Positions 10,064-19,714 of a DNA stretch of 23,826 nucleotides are shown here, in pieces (position 1 is the stretch's first letter; each line of letters opens with the position of its first letter). The DNA is taken from contig JAUCBJ010007896.1 in the NCBI GenBank assembly GCA_032718475.1, positions 1 through 23,826 on the forward strand, read 5' to 3'. Both the position numbers and the translations under genes were made by a program. The notes beneath the pieces were generated by a model, which saw only the letters and a program-made list of their open reading frames with translations, ran no database searches and was not told the origin of the DNA. Source of the stretch: Nemertoderma westbladi. Taxonomy: Eukaryota > Xenacoelomorpha > Nemertodermatida > Nemertodermatidae.

Positions 10064-10251
10064 CCCTCTAGCGGCAGACGGGCGAACTTCAGACGACTCT
10101 GAGTATTACGTTGCAACGAGTTAGGGCGAGACCTTTCTAACGAGCTATAGCAAGCGAGATTTCATCGAGATGGGTTCGATTGTATAGCCGATGACAAACA
10201 CACAGACAGACTGACTGACTGACAGACAATCGATATTTATATATATTAGAT
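10064..10251. mobile_element. Second Helitron-like tail with ACTG microsatellite
   Basis: Repeats the end of the element above: CCCTCTAGCGGCAGACG, the GAGTATTACGTTGCAACGAG tail, CTAACGAGCTATAG, TTTCATCGAGAT. It is more complete: it goes on to a CACAGACAGACTGACTGACTGACAG microsatellite-type tract (about 10201-10227) and a TTTATATATATTAGAT end. ACTAGCAGGCAATACCC follows at 10257, similar to words often seen at Helitron-like junctions. Only the last fraction of one core unit is present. Confidence 0.5.
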
Positions 10252-10700
10252 TTATACTAGCAGGCAATACCCGAGGCATGTTACCTGGTATTTCCCGCTA
10301 CCGGCGCGGCATAGGCCTACTGGCGTACTGGTACCGGTATAGGCCTACTGACGTACCGGTACCTAGTACCGGTACCGAACGTGAATTAAACTTTTCGAAA
10401 AGTGGCCTATAACGACCGCTGGTTAAAGTTATACACACATGCCAAGTTCCAGCGCAATCCCTCTGCCCGTTTTGGAGGAGTTCGAACACACACAGAGAGA
10501 GAGAGAGACAGAATTTGATTTTTATAGGTATAGATTATATTTATATATATATATATATATATATTTTATCGTGTTCAGCGACCTCCCCCGAAAACCCTTA
10601 TACCATCAAAATTGTTATGTTTGAGCCATGATCTAAAAAATTTCTAAAATGACAACCCCCCCCCCCCGGGCCAATTACGTTGTAAAATAGCCCGGGCCAG
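10252..10700. other. Simple-sequence spacer
   Basis: No gene. It holds GTACCGGTA and TAGGCCTA clusters (10310-10380), CACACAGAGAGAGAGA (about 10487-10508), a TA dinucleotide run (about 10538-10563) and twelve C at 10656-10667. Confidence 0.6.
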
Positions 10701-10724
10701 ATAGGGTTAACTAATACATTCCCA

Positions 10725-11158
10725 ATGGTCAGAAACAAATTGGCAAAGGAACATATTAACTGGAGTACTCAATATAATAAGAAAGCACTAAAACATGAAT
10801 TTAATGTGGGTGACCGAGTGTTTTTACACTCAATGTTATTACTACTTACCCGACCCTTTCTCGGACCATTCAAAATGATGAAATTGTCTGACCATAATAT
10901 GCAGATTTAGTTTCCAATCACTCTGAATCCCATTCACACGAAACTTTCACTGTTCGCAATGTATCGCATCTTAAACGAAGTCCAAGAGATCTGGATATGA
11001 TGACTAAACCTTATCTGGGAAAGACACAAGATTCATCGAAGAGGTTCCATGATAGATTGCCATTCGACAACTCAAACTCGAGAAACGCAAGGATACCAAA
11101 TGACACGCCAACGGAGCCCTATTTTCAACCTGATCAAACCCGATCTATAACCAAATAG
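10725..11158 (+). pseudogene. Ty3/Gypsy integrase C-terminus, frameshifted
   Basis: The first frame (10725-10910) reads NKLAKEHINWSTQYNKKA, then FNVGDRVFLHS and FLGPFKMMKL. This is the pattern of the C-terminal integrase region of Ty3/Gypsy Pol (helix, VGDRVxL, GPFxV). Near 10905 the frame shifts. The new frame continues with TFTVRNVSHLKR, matching the usual VHVxRLK-like ending, and stops at TAG 11156-11158 after a hydrophilic tail. RT, RNase H and the integrase core are absent upstream, and I see no LTR. It is a small Pol 3' relic. Confidence 0.65.
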
Positions 11159-11212
11159 ACTTAATACAGTAGAACCTAAGCAAGCTGGATAGTTTTAAAC
11201 TTTGGTTATTGG

Positions 11213-13474
11213 TTTTTTTTTTATTAGTACTACTAGGATCGGCATGCTGCATTGCAGCTGCATTTTTAAGAATGCTGTGCCGGCTTGTCAACAAAATTGC
11301 ACCGCCACAACTCCCTATCACCCATGACATTTGCTAGATCATCCGCATCTTCAAGGCCAGTGTCCTTTAAGATGCGTCTCAAGAAAGTGATGGGCTGTCC
11401 ACCATGCTTATTCTCTCCATGAGGCTGCCAAAGTTCAAGATTATGCACTGGCTGGTCCTCACGGCGAAAGCAATGTCCTGCTAAGCGGAGGCGATTTTGT
11501 TCTAGTGTCAAGCTTGGGGGAACCAATGAGATACCTCCAATGTTATATAGTGTCTGGTTGGAGATGTGTGCATTGTACTGTACTTGACACAATGAACCCG
11601 GCGTAGCATTCTTGTGAATGTGCCATCCAGAGATTTGGTGTCCTCAACAGTTAGAGCCCAGCATGGACTCCCGCAGAGGAGTACTGGAACTACTGCTGCT
11701 CTAAATAATCGGACCTTAAGTTTCCGATTAATTCTCGGTGATTTCCAAATCCTGGAAAGCCTATTCAAGGCTGCCCATGCCTTTCCCTTACGTATTCGAA
11801 GGTCCTCACCTAACTTCCGGATCCATGATCCCAGGTAACAGAAGTCGTCCACATGCTCAAGCATGTTGGGGTTCCCGAAGGATTGATAAAGAGTTTTTAG
11901 TATAAGATGTCGAATATAATAACAATAATCTTATAGTATATTTAATATATATAAACAGAGCTATTCCTACAGTATAAGTATACATATTGGCAATATATTA
12001 TTGAAAGTTTAACGACAACAAAAAACAACAACAATGAATATCAAAAGAGTAAATGGTAAAGAGTAAACCTCAATAGATAAATCAGCTGTTAATTAATGTG
12101 ACAATGTGACAAATATAATACTTCAAAGTAAGCCTATGTATAATGGTAAATTGCCAACTAATAATCATGATAATATTACAGTATGTTTAGAAAAACTATG
12201 GGAAGAATGTTTATAAAAGCTAATATAAATCTCCAACAAAGCATACCATCCTGTGAGCTTATGCTCATCCGATCAGAGACTTGCTGAGGACTTTCAAAGT
12301 TAACTGTCAAAATTTTGCACTTTCTGGAGTTAATAAAAAGTCCAACACTAGAAGCAGCATGTTCTAATGAGCTGAAGAGCCGTTGGGCCCCCTCTAATAT
12401 GGTTCTGAGAGTACTCCTAAGTCATCAGCAAAGTCTAGATCAGTTAGGTACTTGGCAGGATTTCCTCGACTTCTGGAGCCAGTAGGTGGAGTTATCATCA
12501 CCCCATCATCATTATGATGATCTAAGGACATGCGTAGAACATAGTCAACAACAATTATGAACATGAATGGTGCAAGTATGTCTCCCTGGAGGACGCCCCA
12601 TAACACTTCAAATGGTTCTGTGTCACACTGTTGTCGAACCATCGTATACTGATCTGATTGCTGCAATAATTTCATCAGGAATGCCATATAATGACAGTAT
12701 GCTGAACATACATGAGCGAGAGACTGAATCAAAGGCCTAGAAGAAGTCAACAAAGATAACAGCCAGATGCCTGTCTTTCTTTTTTGATAACTCTTCAATT
12801 ATCCTTCTAAGTGCCAAAATGGGCTCCATTGTCCCACGACCTTTACGGAACCCATTCTGATTTCCACGGAGCAGTCTCTCATTGGGATCCCTGATGCGAT
12901 TTAATATAATTCTATTGTATAGCTTTGCAGCAATCGAGATCAATGAGATTCCCCGAAAAGAACCATATAGTGTTAGGTTGCCCTTCTTAGGATCTGGCAC
13001 CAACTTATTTGTTTTCATTTCTTGTGGGACTCTTGTTGTTCGGTACATGTCTACTATGATGGGATAGATGAGCTTTAAACACTCAGGTATTTTAAAGACC
13101 TCAGGGGGAACACCATCTACTCCACTGGCACGATTGGTCTTAATGCTCTTTGCAGCAGCCTTCACTTATGCAAAGGAGATATCGCCGCCAATGGGAATAT
13201 CTGGGAGTACAGACTCAGACACTTTTACTTTTATAAAGTTATCAGGCAATACCCTGTCATTATTGAGGAGCTTTTCAAAGTGGGCTTTCCAACCATTGAG
13301 GCGATCGGCTGGTGATTCAGCCTTAACCTTGGTGGTTGATTGGCTTTTCCGCCCAGTAAGCAAATTGATCGATTTACATACCTGGGATGATTGCCTGCTG
13401 TCGTCAGCATCATTGATGGCATCTGTTGTATAGTAAGTTAACATGATGGGGGATGTTATAGAATCTTTCAACAA
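11213..13474 (-). pseudogene. LINE reverse-transcriptase pseudogene
   Basis: From 13474 downward: INLLTGRKSQS and a HFEKLL segment; ASGVDGVPPEVFK; FRGISLISIAAKLYNRIIL; NQNGFRKGRGTMEPILALRR; LAVIFVDFF then AFDSVSR; WGVLQGDILAPFMFI; LDFADDLGVLS (catalytic FADD); SSVGLFINSRKCKILTVNF; DDFCYLGSWIRK; IWKSPRINRKLKVRLF; RLRLAGHCFRRED at the C-terminus. This is the full order of a non-LTR RT and its C-terminal region. The apurinic endonuclease and ORF1 are missing, as in 5' truncation. Damage: TAA in frame at about 13152, TAG inside the VDF-AFDS block, frameshifts near 12620 and 12400, and a 374-bp insertion (11865-12238). An A10 run (minus strand, about 11213-11222) may mark the 3' end. Clade uncertain. 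Confidence 0.85.
11865..12238. mobile_element. 374-bp insertion in the RT with 6-bp duplication
   Basis: AAGCAT occurs at 11859-11864 and 12239-12244, flanking an AT-rich block with no homology to RT. Removing the block and one AAGCAT puts the two RT halves in the same frame. The ends show only a short inverted match: GTTGGGG at the left and CTCCAAC(A) at the right. It has no open frame or recognisable internal promoter, and is probably a small non-autonomous element. Confidence 0.6.
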
Positions 13475-13495
13475 GGGGGATGTTATAGAATCTTT
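13448..13495. repeat. 27-bp period tandem duplication
   Basis: GGGGGATGTTATAGAATCTTT occurs at 13448-13468 and 13475-13495, at the upstream edge of the LINE pseudogene. It may reflect the 5' junction of the insertion. Confidence 0.7.
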
Positions 13496-13774
13496 TTTAG
13501 GGAAGATATGACCTAAAAGGTCATGTACTCCATGTTGGTGGAGCTGACCATGGAAGTAAGAGAGATTTTAGACAAGGGGTATCCTATTATTGTTGTACTG
13601 ACTATGGTGATTACAGGATTATTATTATTACCTACAGTATTATACTGCCTGACTGTGATGACATTTGTTTGCAACTCTTGATTATAAGACTCTGCTAGCT
13701 TCGTTTTTTCCGCTCAGTGGACCCAAAATCTGTTGAAAAAAACATAAATATACACCACCATACCAACAAATACT

Positions 13775-13780
13775 TTTATT
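13775..13780 (-). promoter_or_regulatory. Poly(A) signal AATAAA
   Basis: TTTATT on the plus strand gives AATAAA on the minus strand, 91 bases after the TAG at 13873-13871 of the small exon model, a normal spacing for a 3' UTR. Confidence 0.4.
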
Positions 13781-13870
13781 CTTTGTAACATACAACAATT
13801 ATAAGATATATATTTCTAACCCAATAATCATACAGCATTCAATAATTTTGTACTGAAGGCCTAATAGTTA

Positions 13871-14120
13871 CTATTCTACTGAAGAATTTATATTTGCTTC
13901 AGTCTTCGCATCCCCTTCGAGATTTAATCTGAAAAATAAATAATTTATAAAAAGTGTAGCTAATAGTGTAACTAATAACATCAACTATTTATTAAAATGT
14001 ATAAATAAAATGTGCTTTCTTCTTTAACCCAGACCCCAGAGTCCTACAAGTAGCCTCAAACTGTTTTCGTTTGGGTTTATGGGGTATATTCCTCTTGGCT
14101 GATTCCTTGTGGGCTTTCAT
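13871..14120 (-). CDS. Probable 3'-terminal exons of an unknown gene
   Basis: Two short minus-strand pieces fit one frame. The last exon starts at 13928 after a strong acceptor (TTATTTATTTTTCAG) and codes LNLEGDAKTEANINSSVE, then TAG (13873-13871), with AATAAA downstream. The exon before it is open from ATG 14120 to about 14029: KAHKESAKRNIPHKPKRK, then QFEATCRTLGSG. A possible donor G/GTTAAAG at 14028 makes a 100-bp intron with matching phase (two bases, then one). That donor is weak. A charged, Lys-rich piece followed by an acidic tail is typical of a disordered C-terminus; I recognise no family. The gene would continue upstream on the minus strand but runs straight into a C-rich minisatellite at 14129, so its 5' part is unknown. 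It may not be expressed. Confidence 0.35.
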
Positions 14121-14128
14121 TGGTGTTC

Positions 14129-14216
14129 GGACACTTCCCCCCGGACACTTCCCCCCCGTACAGTTCCCCCCCGCTCAAGTAGGACACTTCCCCCCGGACA
14201 CTTCCCCCCCCCCGAC
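14129..14216. repeat. GGACACTTCCCCCC minisatellite
   Basis: About six units of 13-15 bp: GGACACTTCCCCCC four times, with GTACAGTTCCCCCCC and a CTCAAGTA spacer between. C is on the plus strand throughout and there is no inverted partner arm. The pattern matches the general form of the unit at 19321-19714 (G-run plus TGTCC). Confidence 0.8.
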
Positions 14217-15067
14217 TGTTCTTAACTTCGCAGATTCGTATTTTTCATTTTGTAAGGTAAACGGACCGCTTGTATCCAGATAAGTTGTATCCAATTTTCC
14301 TTTCGTAGCTCAGAAAGTGATCTTTTGTATCCCGATTTTACATTTTATATCCAAGTTTTATTTATGGGTTTTATCAATGCAATTACTTTGTATTGTTTGC
14401 TAATCTTTAAACAATTAATTAGATGACCTATAAGTTCCATCCCCCGAATGATATACTGATTTTATTAACTATAAAATTATAATAATTAATTGTTTTAATT
14501 ATAGGTATTATTATGTAATAGTCTTCTTCAAATTGTAGCAGATGGGGATTAATATTATTGATCCAATTCAAATTATACCTCTCCAGGGTAAAATCGACAT
14601 GCGTCGACATGTATTCTGTGTTCAGCATTACATATTGATAAATTAATGAAATTTCCTGGTTACTTGCAATATTTTTAATAGGATTTTGTTGAATTATATA
14701 ATATTGTATTGTAGTAATTTATATATTAATTTGGTAAACATTCAATACAGCTCCTACTTTAGGCTTAGTCAATTTATTATCTGATGATACAAACACGTTC
14801 GTGGGGCCTTCGCGCAGCACGAGGCCCAGTTATGAGATACAAATTAAAATTGTGCGACTGTATCACAAAATCAGGTTATGAGAGATTAACCAACACCACC
14901 AATTAATCAAAGAAAGGGGGACAGTACGTGTTCACCCCTTTTAATCTGCACCCCCCCCCCCCCCCTCCCTTCCCACCCACCAATACATAACCGCGACATC
15001 TACCACCCACGGAAGGGTAGCACGAACTTATTTCCAAACGCACGTTCAATATGCAAAGCCAGGTGGT
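14217..15067. other. AT-rich spacer without a gene
   Basis: No supported gene. It contains a CTCCAGGGTAAAATCGA stretch (about 14581-14597) similar to 19171-19189 of the poly-G MITE family, a GC-rich 20-mer at 14800-14819 repeated inverted at 18222-18241, and fifteen C at 14951-14965. Confidence 0.5.
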
Positions 15068-15526
15068 TTATAGGAATATAATCAATGCAGTACTCGTCTT
15101 CATTATAAGCCTCTTTGCGTTCGACCTGTTTTGTATTAAAATATATTTATTAAACGCAGGCTGACGCTCTTTATAATAATAATACCTAGGGATGCCAGCT
15201 TCCAGACTTTCAATCTTTACTGCCGCGCAAACCCCGCAGAGGAAGTTTTGGTTTGAGAGATCAAGCCCATCGGCAATTGGTGTTTCAATTTCGGTCCAGG
15301 AACTCTGACAATGGGAGCATTCAATCTTAGCTGTGGTCCATTCCCGTGGTTTCGGCTTCCTTTTCTTCGTCCCAATGACAGATTCTTCTGAAGACGTTCG
15401 ATTCGCTTTCAGTTTATTGTTGGCGTTTGTGTTTTGAAGTTGTATTCGAGTGGACAGTCGCGCCGGTTTCGAGGTAACCATACCGACCTGTGATAAGCGT
15501 TGGTTTTGTTGAGTGTCGGTATTCAT
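15068..15526 (-). CDS. Hypothetical Cys-rich 152-residue protein
   Basis: An ATG at 15526 in a reasonable context (GAAGATGAAT) opens 152 codons. Residues 1-60 are Gln/Asn/Ser/Thr-rich with a basic KKRKPKPRE run near 55-62, which could serve as a nuclear signal. Residues about 70-100 hold CSHC and CGVC pairs 28 residues apart, a zinc-ribbon-like or truncated PHD-like spacing. I cannot assign a family. ORF1 proteins of some LINEs and many host zinc-binding proteins have such pairs. A good donor (CCTAG/GTATTATT, about 15184) follows the Cys pairs, so the last roughly 37 residues, low in complexity, may be intron read-through and the gene may be spliced. The 15541-15940 region upstream has no clear promoter or exon. 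Confidence 0.35.
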   Translation of the reverse strand: MNTDTQQNQRLSQVGMVTSKPARLSTRIQLQNTNANNKLKANRTSSEESVIGTKKRKPKPREWTTAKIECSHCQSSWTEIETPIADGLDLSNQNFLCGVCAAVKIESLEAGIPRYYYYKERQPAFNKYILIQNRSNAKRLIMKTSTALIIFL

Positions 15527-15945
15527 CTTCTCTCACCTCTTCAATGTCAGATGTTGCAAATACTGATAACACGAATAACGGTATATATTTCAATACTTGT
15601 CAATAGTAATATATATAATTTAGATAACTATTTTATATCTGTACTGTTGAGCAAACTCTACATAAATTTCAACCTGTGTATCGCCGGTAGGGCTGTTGCT
15701 GTGCAAGTGCTAGTTGCCACCGGTCAGCCGGTACCGGTAGTAGGGTGGTACCATGGCCTACTACACACAGGCCATGACAAGGACTTTGCTGTGAAATTAG
15801 CGTAGGCTGACTGGTGACTGATGAATTATCAAATATTATATTTTCCATGAATGCAGGGTCCATATTTAAAAGAAGATGACTAGATTTTCGTAAAGAATTT
15901 AATTGAAACAGTATTTAATAATAAATAAATTAATTATCGCTCGAG

Positions 15946-16290
15946 TTCCTGCAGCTTTTATTCGTGGCAGGAATGTTTGAACGCTAATAAGTCGGTCAAT
16001 CATGGATGAAATGGAACCAAACTTGGTACACTTGTAGTCTTAAAAAAATTTAGAAATTCTACACACAGACAGACTTCTACAGTTCCCCGGTCTGCCGCTA
16101 GGGGGCGAATTAACAGAAACGTAAAAATAGCTGTAATTATAGAACCAACGATCAGATTCATCTGAAATTTAGTAGTAGTTACCTAAGAGCATTGCTTAAT
16201 TAGAAATTCTACAGAGACTTTTACAGTTCCTGTCTGCCGCTAGTGGGGAATTGTTAGAGCTCCAGTTCAACGTGCTTAGCACGGTTTAAT
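15946..16290 (-). mobile_element. Short inverted relative of the Helitron-like element
   Basis: Two core blocks in the reverse orientation: TCTGCCGCTAGGGGGCGA at 16091 and TCTGCCGCTAGTGGGG at 16233, 142 bp apart. Each is preceded by AGAAATTCTACA and ACAGTTCC. They are the reverse complement of the CCCTCTAGCGGCAGA block of the 8-9.4 kb array. One end carries a CGTGC-TTA-GCACG hairpin (16271-16283); the other has TTCCTGC (15946-15952) pairing with GCAGGAA (15967-15973). The unique tail seen at 9435 and 10106 is absent, so this is a different subfamily. Confidence 0.45.
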
Positions 16291-16362
16291 AAACAATCAA
16301 TTAATTATTTTATTCAATACAGTAATTATAACAGTAAAATGCAATGTATTCTATTTTTTAGT

Positions 16363-16638
16363 GAAATCAAGAGATAGGAGGGGGGTGGGACTGGACGCAA
16401 ATCCCATCTTGGCGAATTAATATCCCGCCTCAATATTAATTTCTAAATTTTGGGAAAGGAGCAGGTTACAGTGGCACGTTATTTTAACCAAAACAATAAA
16501 GTAAACACAATAGAACAGGTTACAGTTTTATTTTTGAGAGTAATCAGCTGTTGTTATTTGCGTCCAATTTCCCCTGGAGAGGGATGAATTTTTATTGCGT
16601 CCAGCCCCCCCCCCCCCCCCCCCCTATCTTGAAATCAA
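16363..16638. mobile_element. Poly-G MITE with 8-bp target duplication
   Basis: GAAATCAA at 16363-16370 and 16631-16638 brackets 260 bp. Ends are inverted: GAGATAGGAGGGG at the left and the complement of AAGATAGGGGGGG at the right, each leading through a G-run to CTGGACGCAA. The right arm has 20 C (16605-16624). The inside has GGAAAGGAGCAGGTTACAGTG (about 16454) and a second GAACAGGTTACAG (about 16513). An 8-bp duplication suggests hAT-type mobilisation; the ends lack the usual CAGGG, so that is a guess. No coding capacity. Confidence 0.7.
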
Positions 16639-16751
16639 ATACCAAAAATATATTTATTATATGAACAATCTATTTGGAAATTGTAAGTTCGGCCTATCTC
16701 TTTACCATAAGCTCAGTATCTTTATCTGGTGTGTTTTTATTATTTTACCAA

Positions 16752-17377
16752 TTATTTAATATGTTTGATAGAATTGAACAACACCGCCCAACACAACCAA
16801 CTCTCTATCCGCCTCGAGCATCGAGAATACGAGAAACTCGATCGAAATACCTGCTTATCCCAGTAGTATCCGTCCGTAGTCAAGTCACCGGACCCCTGCG
16901 GTTTACTCCCGTAGAACAGTAGAATTCCCGCAGCTTCCGACCCAATTCGACAACGAATTCGCTTCACACTTTCGCGTCACAGAGAACGTAATCCAGTGCG
17001 ATAACGTCTGCCCAACGTTCAACCATTTCCCCCAGGCGATCCCAGGATCCGGGCCGCCGCTAAACCCAGATCACAATCCTCGTCGATTCGTCCAGTCGTC
17101 GACGTAAGTCAGTAAGTGGGACTCTTCCCACCGCACTCCAAGGTGGGTGACCGGAGTGAGGCATGATGAACTTGGCAGTGGCCCGCATTACGATCTGACC
17201 GACCGCCGTATTCCCAGTGTCTGAGTGTAGTAAATACCCAAATAGAATCGTACTGACAAACAAGCAATTTCGTAGTATTCCCCCGTTAATCACCTCTTGA
17301 AGCAACTCGGCTGCTCGGGTCCAGATACATCGGACTGTCGGGAGCGTTTCAGACATCAGACAGTAATGGAGCGGCAT
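16752..17377 (-). pseudogene. Possible degenerate N-terminal copy of zinc-knuckle gene
   Basis: A frame from ATG 17377 to 17060 (105 codons) can be aligned with residues about 87-180 of the intact protein. It starts with YSQMPLHYCL against YSFMSVPLRPSL, then a helical stretch with a matching VINGGILRNCLF / CSRTIRAHPLIL pattern, a KFIMP / RFLTP point, and LTDLRRRLDE against LTKLSLRDSA. Below 17060 the frame is broken by stops. A further 71-codon frame (16967-16752) has the same GC-rich base composition, contrasting with the AT-rich flanks, but I cannot align it. Homology by eye is weak. Alternatively it is an unrelated broken exon. Confidence 0.3.
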
Positions 17378-18326
17378 TTGCGAATATTTCCAATGATTTT
17401 ATAATAAATAAGGGGATTCAACAGTTCAATGCTAAAACAAATGGATTATTCCTAACCCCACCCCAATACAGCAATATACCTAACAGTATATAGCTTGGGT
17501 ACCACAGTCTGACTAGCTTTAAATATTAGAGTATGAAAATTATTATAGGACCCTCTTGGAAACGAGCTATATACCTCATGAGGCTATCCTTACACCAGAA
17601 CCTTTTATTTAAGTAAATAAACATTTTATAAGTTGACTATCTACATAAATCAGTATTGGTGCTCCTAAATATCTAGTGTTATTAGGCCTACTTGTACTGT
17701 AGGCCTAATATCGTAACGTAATCTTTATAAATGTATTATTGTGAATTTTAAAAGGTTTAATTATGTGTAAAAAACAATCAATCAATCAAACCATAATCAG
17801 CACAGTCAGCCTACGCATGGGTGGTACCTACGGTGCGCACTACAACGGCTGAACGGCAGTACAGCAATACGGTGTACCGTGCCAATGACTGAATGATTAG
17901 CGGTAACTACTGAACTATCTAAACTATTATATTATTATTACCGGTACTAGGCTAATTAGGCCTAAACTATAATCACCGCAAGGGTTTCCGGGGCCATGTT
18001 TAGATTACATGATATGGCATGTCTGCAGTGTATGGTACCGGCTGACCTGTATTACAGCCTGACAGTACCGGTACAAATGGTACATGCAGATTGGCAGACA
18101 GCCCCTATGTTTTGCAAAATTTGTCAGAAAACCAGCTGATTTATCCTACAGTAATAATAATTTAACGCATGTTAATTTTGGATAAATAAATATATTATAA
18201 CTACAATAACAGTTACACTGATGCTGCACGAAGGCCCCACGCAAATTCTACTTGGAAAATTTTCAAACTTTTGCCAAACAACACAGTTAGGGAGCACTAC
18301 CCAGAATGGGGGTGGACGGACACCCT
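17378..18326. other. Non-coding spacer
   Basis: AT-rich background with TAGGCCTA and ACCGGTAC words (17690-18080). No supported gene. It includes 18222-18241, the inverted partner of the 20-mer at 14800-14819. Confidence 0.5.
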
Positions 18327-18547
18327 GAAAGGGGGTGGACAACTGTCGTCAACTGAGCAATTTTTGACTTGAATTTGTATGTAAAATTACAAAAATCAAG
18401 TACGAAAGTTTCGTATTCGGTACGTTATATTGAAATTTATATCATTAGATAGAGCATATCAAAATACATATTTTGTATGTACAAAAATAAATTTCTATGT
18501 ATAGAAAAAGTTTTATTAGCAAATGAAGATGATCCACCCCGTTTCGC
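18327..18547. repeat. Candidate small MITE with imperfect inverted ends
   Basis: GAAAGGGGGTGGAC (18327-18340) is matched in inverse by ATCCACCCCGTTTC (18532-18545). Between them is an AT-rich, self-complementary-looking interval (TACATATTTTGTATGTA near 18466-18482). I found no target duplication. Confidence 0.3.
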
Positions 18548-19080
18548 GGTGGACAGTCACTTTTTTAACAGCACACAAAAGCCAGGCGGCACTGCCTTTC
18601 AACTAGTCTGGAGAAGTGTGTAGTGGAGATAGAGAGCCTCATGATTGACAGATGCAGTTCTGGCATAGAGCTCTCTTTATATTTAGGCTATTGATATTGA
18701 GGTATTGAGCTTTTTAATGGATTGGCTGTGGGAGGCAATTAAATTGAACCAGTCTGCCAGTACACTGTCAGACTGTTACATTACATTACATAAAATACTG
18801 CTGATACTACCAAGACCCACTCCACTACTAATATCACAAAACACCTCACCATGCAGCCATGCCCATGACTAAGAACCAAAGAGATTAAAAGATGGGACTG
18901 CAATACATATTAAAGAGTTTATTGATTGCTATTAACTGATTAAGTTAAGGAATATTTATGCTACAATTTCCAGGAAATGGAATACGCTATAGCCTACATT
19001 ATTTATTTTGATAAATGATTATGTATGCAATATGTTACATATTTTTACTTAAATTATTTATTTATTTTAATAAAATTGAA
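18548..19080. other. Non-coding spacer
   Basis: No supported gene, RNA gene or clear repeat seen. Confidence 0.45.
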
Positions 19081-19199
19081 TGGGGGGTGGCGGTGGGGGA
19101 TGATCAAGGGGAGGGGGGGGGGGGGGGGGTGGGCTGGTGGGGGAGACTCGACGCAATCAAAATTCAATCATCTCCAGGGGAAAATCGATGCTAATGACA
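19081..19199. repeat. Partial copy of the poly-G MITE
   Basis: G-rich start with seventeen G (19113-19129), then GACGCAATCAAAATTCAATC and CTCCAGGGGAAAATCGATGC. These match the right arm of the 16371-16630 element in reverse complement. The rest (19200-19265) has further ACGCAATT words and may belong to it. Confidence 0.55.
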
Positions 19200-19320
19200 G
19201 CTTATTACGCAATTGCACAAATTACGCAATTCCTTGGTGAATTTGAATATTGTCTCCGCGAATTAACAATGTTAATTATTTTGTTCGACATTAAATAATT
19301 AATAACAAACTGCTGTAACA

Positions 19321-19714
19321 GGATAATTGCCCCCGGACTAGGCCTATTGCCCCAACAGCCCAAGGACAATTGTCCCCCAATGACACACTTACCCACAAAA
19401 GATAAGATATTGCGGGGGTAATTGTCCAGGGGGCAATTGTCCTCAGGGGGTAATCGTCCTCGGGGGCAATTGTCCGGGAGCCGGGAGGCAATTGTCCTCA
19501 GAGCAATTATCCTTGGGGAACAATTGTCCTCCCTCAGGGTGCAATTGTCTGGGGCAGTGGGGGGCAATTGTAGGGGGCAATTGTCCTCAGAGCGGCAGGG
19601 GGCAATCGTCCTTAAGGGAAATTGCCCAGGGGGCAATTGTTCGGGGAGCAATGGTCCAAGGGGCAATTGTCCAAGGGGCAATTATCCAAGGGGCAATTGT
19701 CCAGGGGCAATTTG
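19321..19714. repeat. GGGGCAATTGTCC minisatellite with inverted left arm
   Basis: About twenty imperfect 13-20 bp units, most with GGGGCAATTGTCC, whose core CAATTG is itself a palindrome. Units left of about 19376 read as AATTGCCCC/GGACAATTGTCCCCC, that is, inverted relative to those from 19418 on. The outer ends match in inverse (AATTGCCCCCGGAC against AATTGCCCCTGGAC). This is a foldback-like layout, but I found no target duplication. Open frames on both strands here are artefacts of the repeat. Confidence 0.8.

Noticed and set aside
14071-14283. Plus-strand frame with PPGHFPP repeats
   Set aside because: Made by the C-rich 14-mer array.
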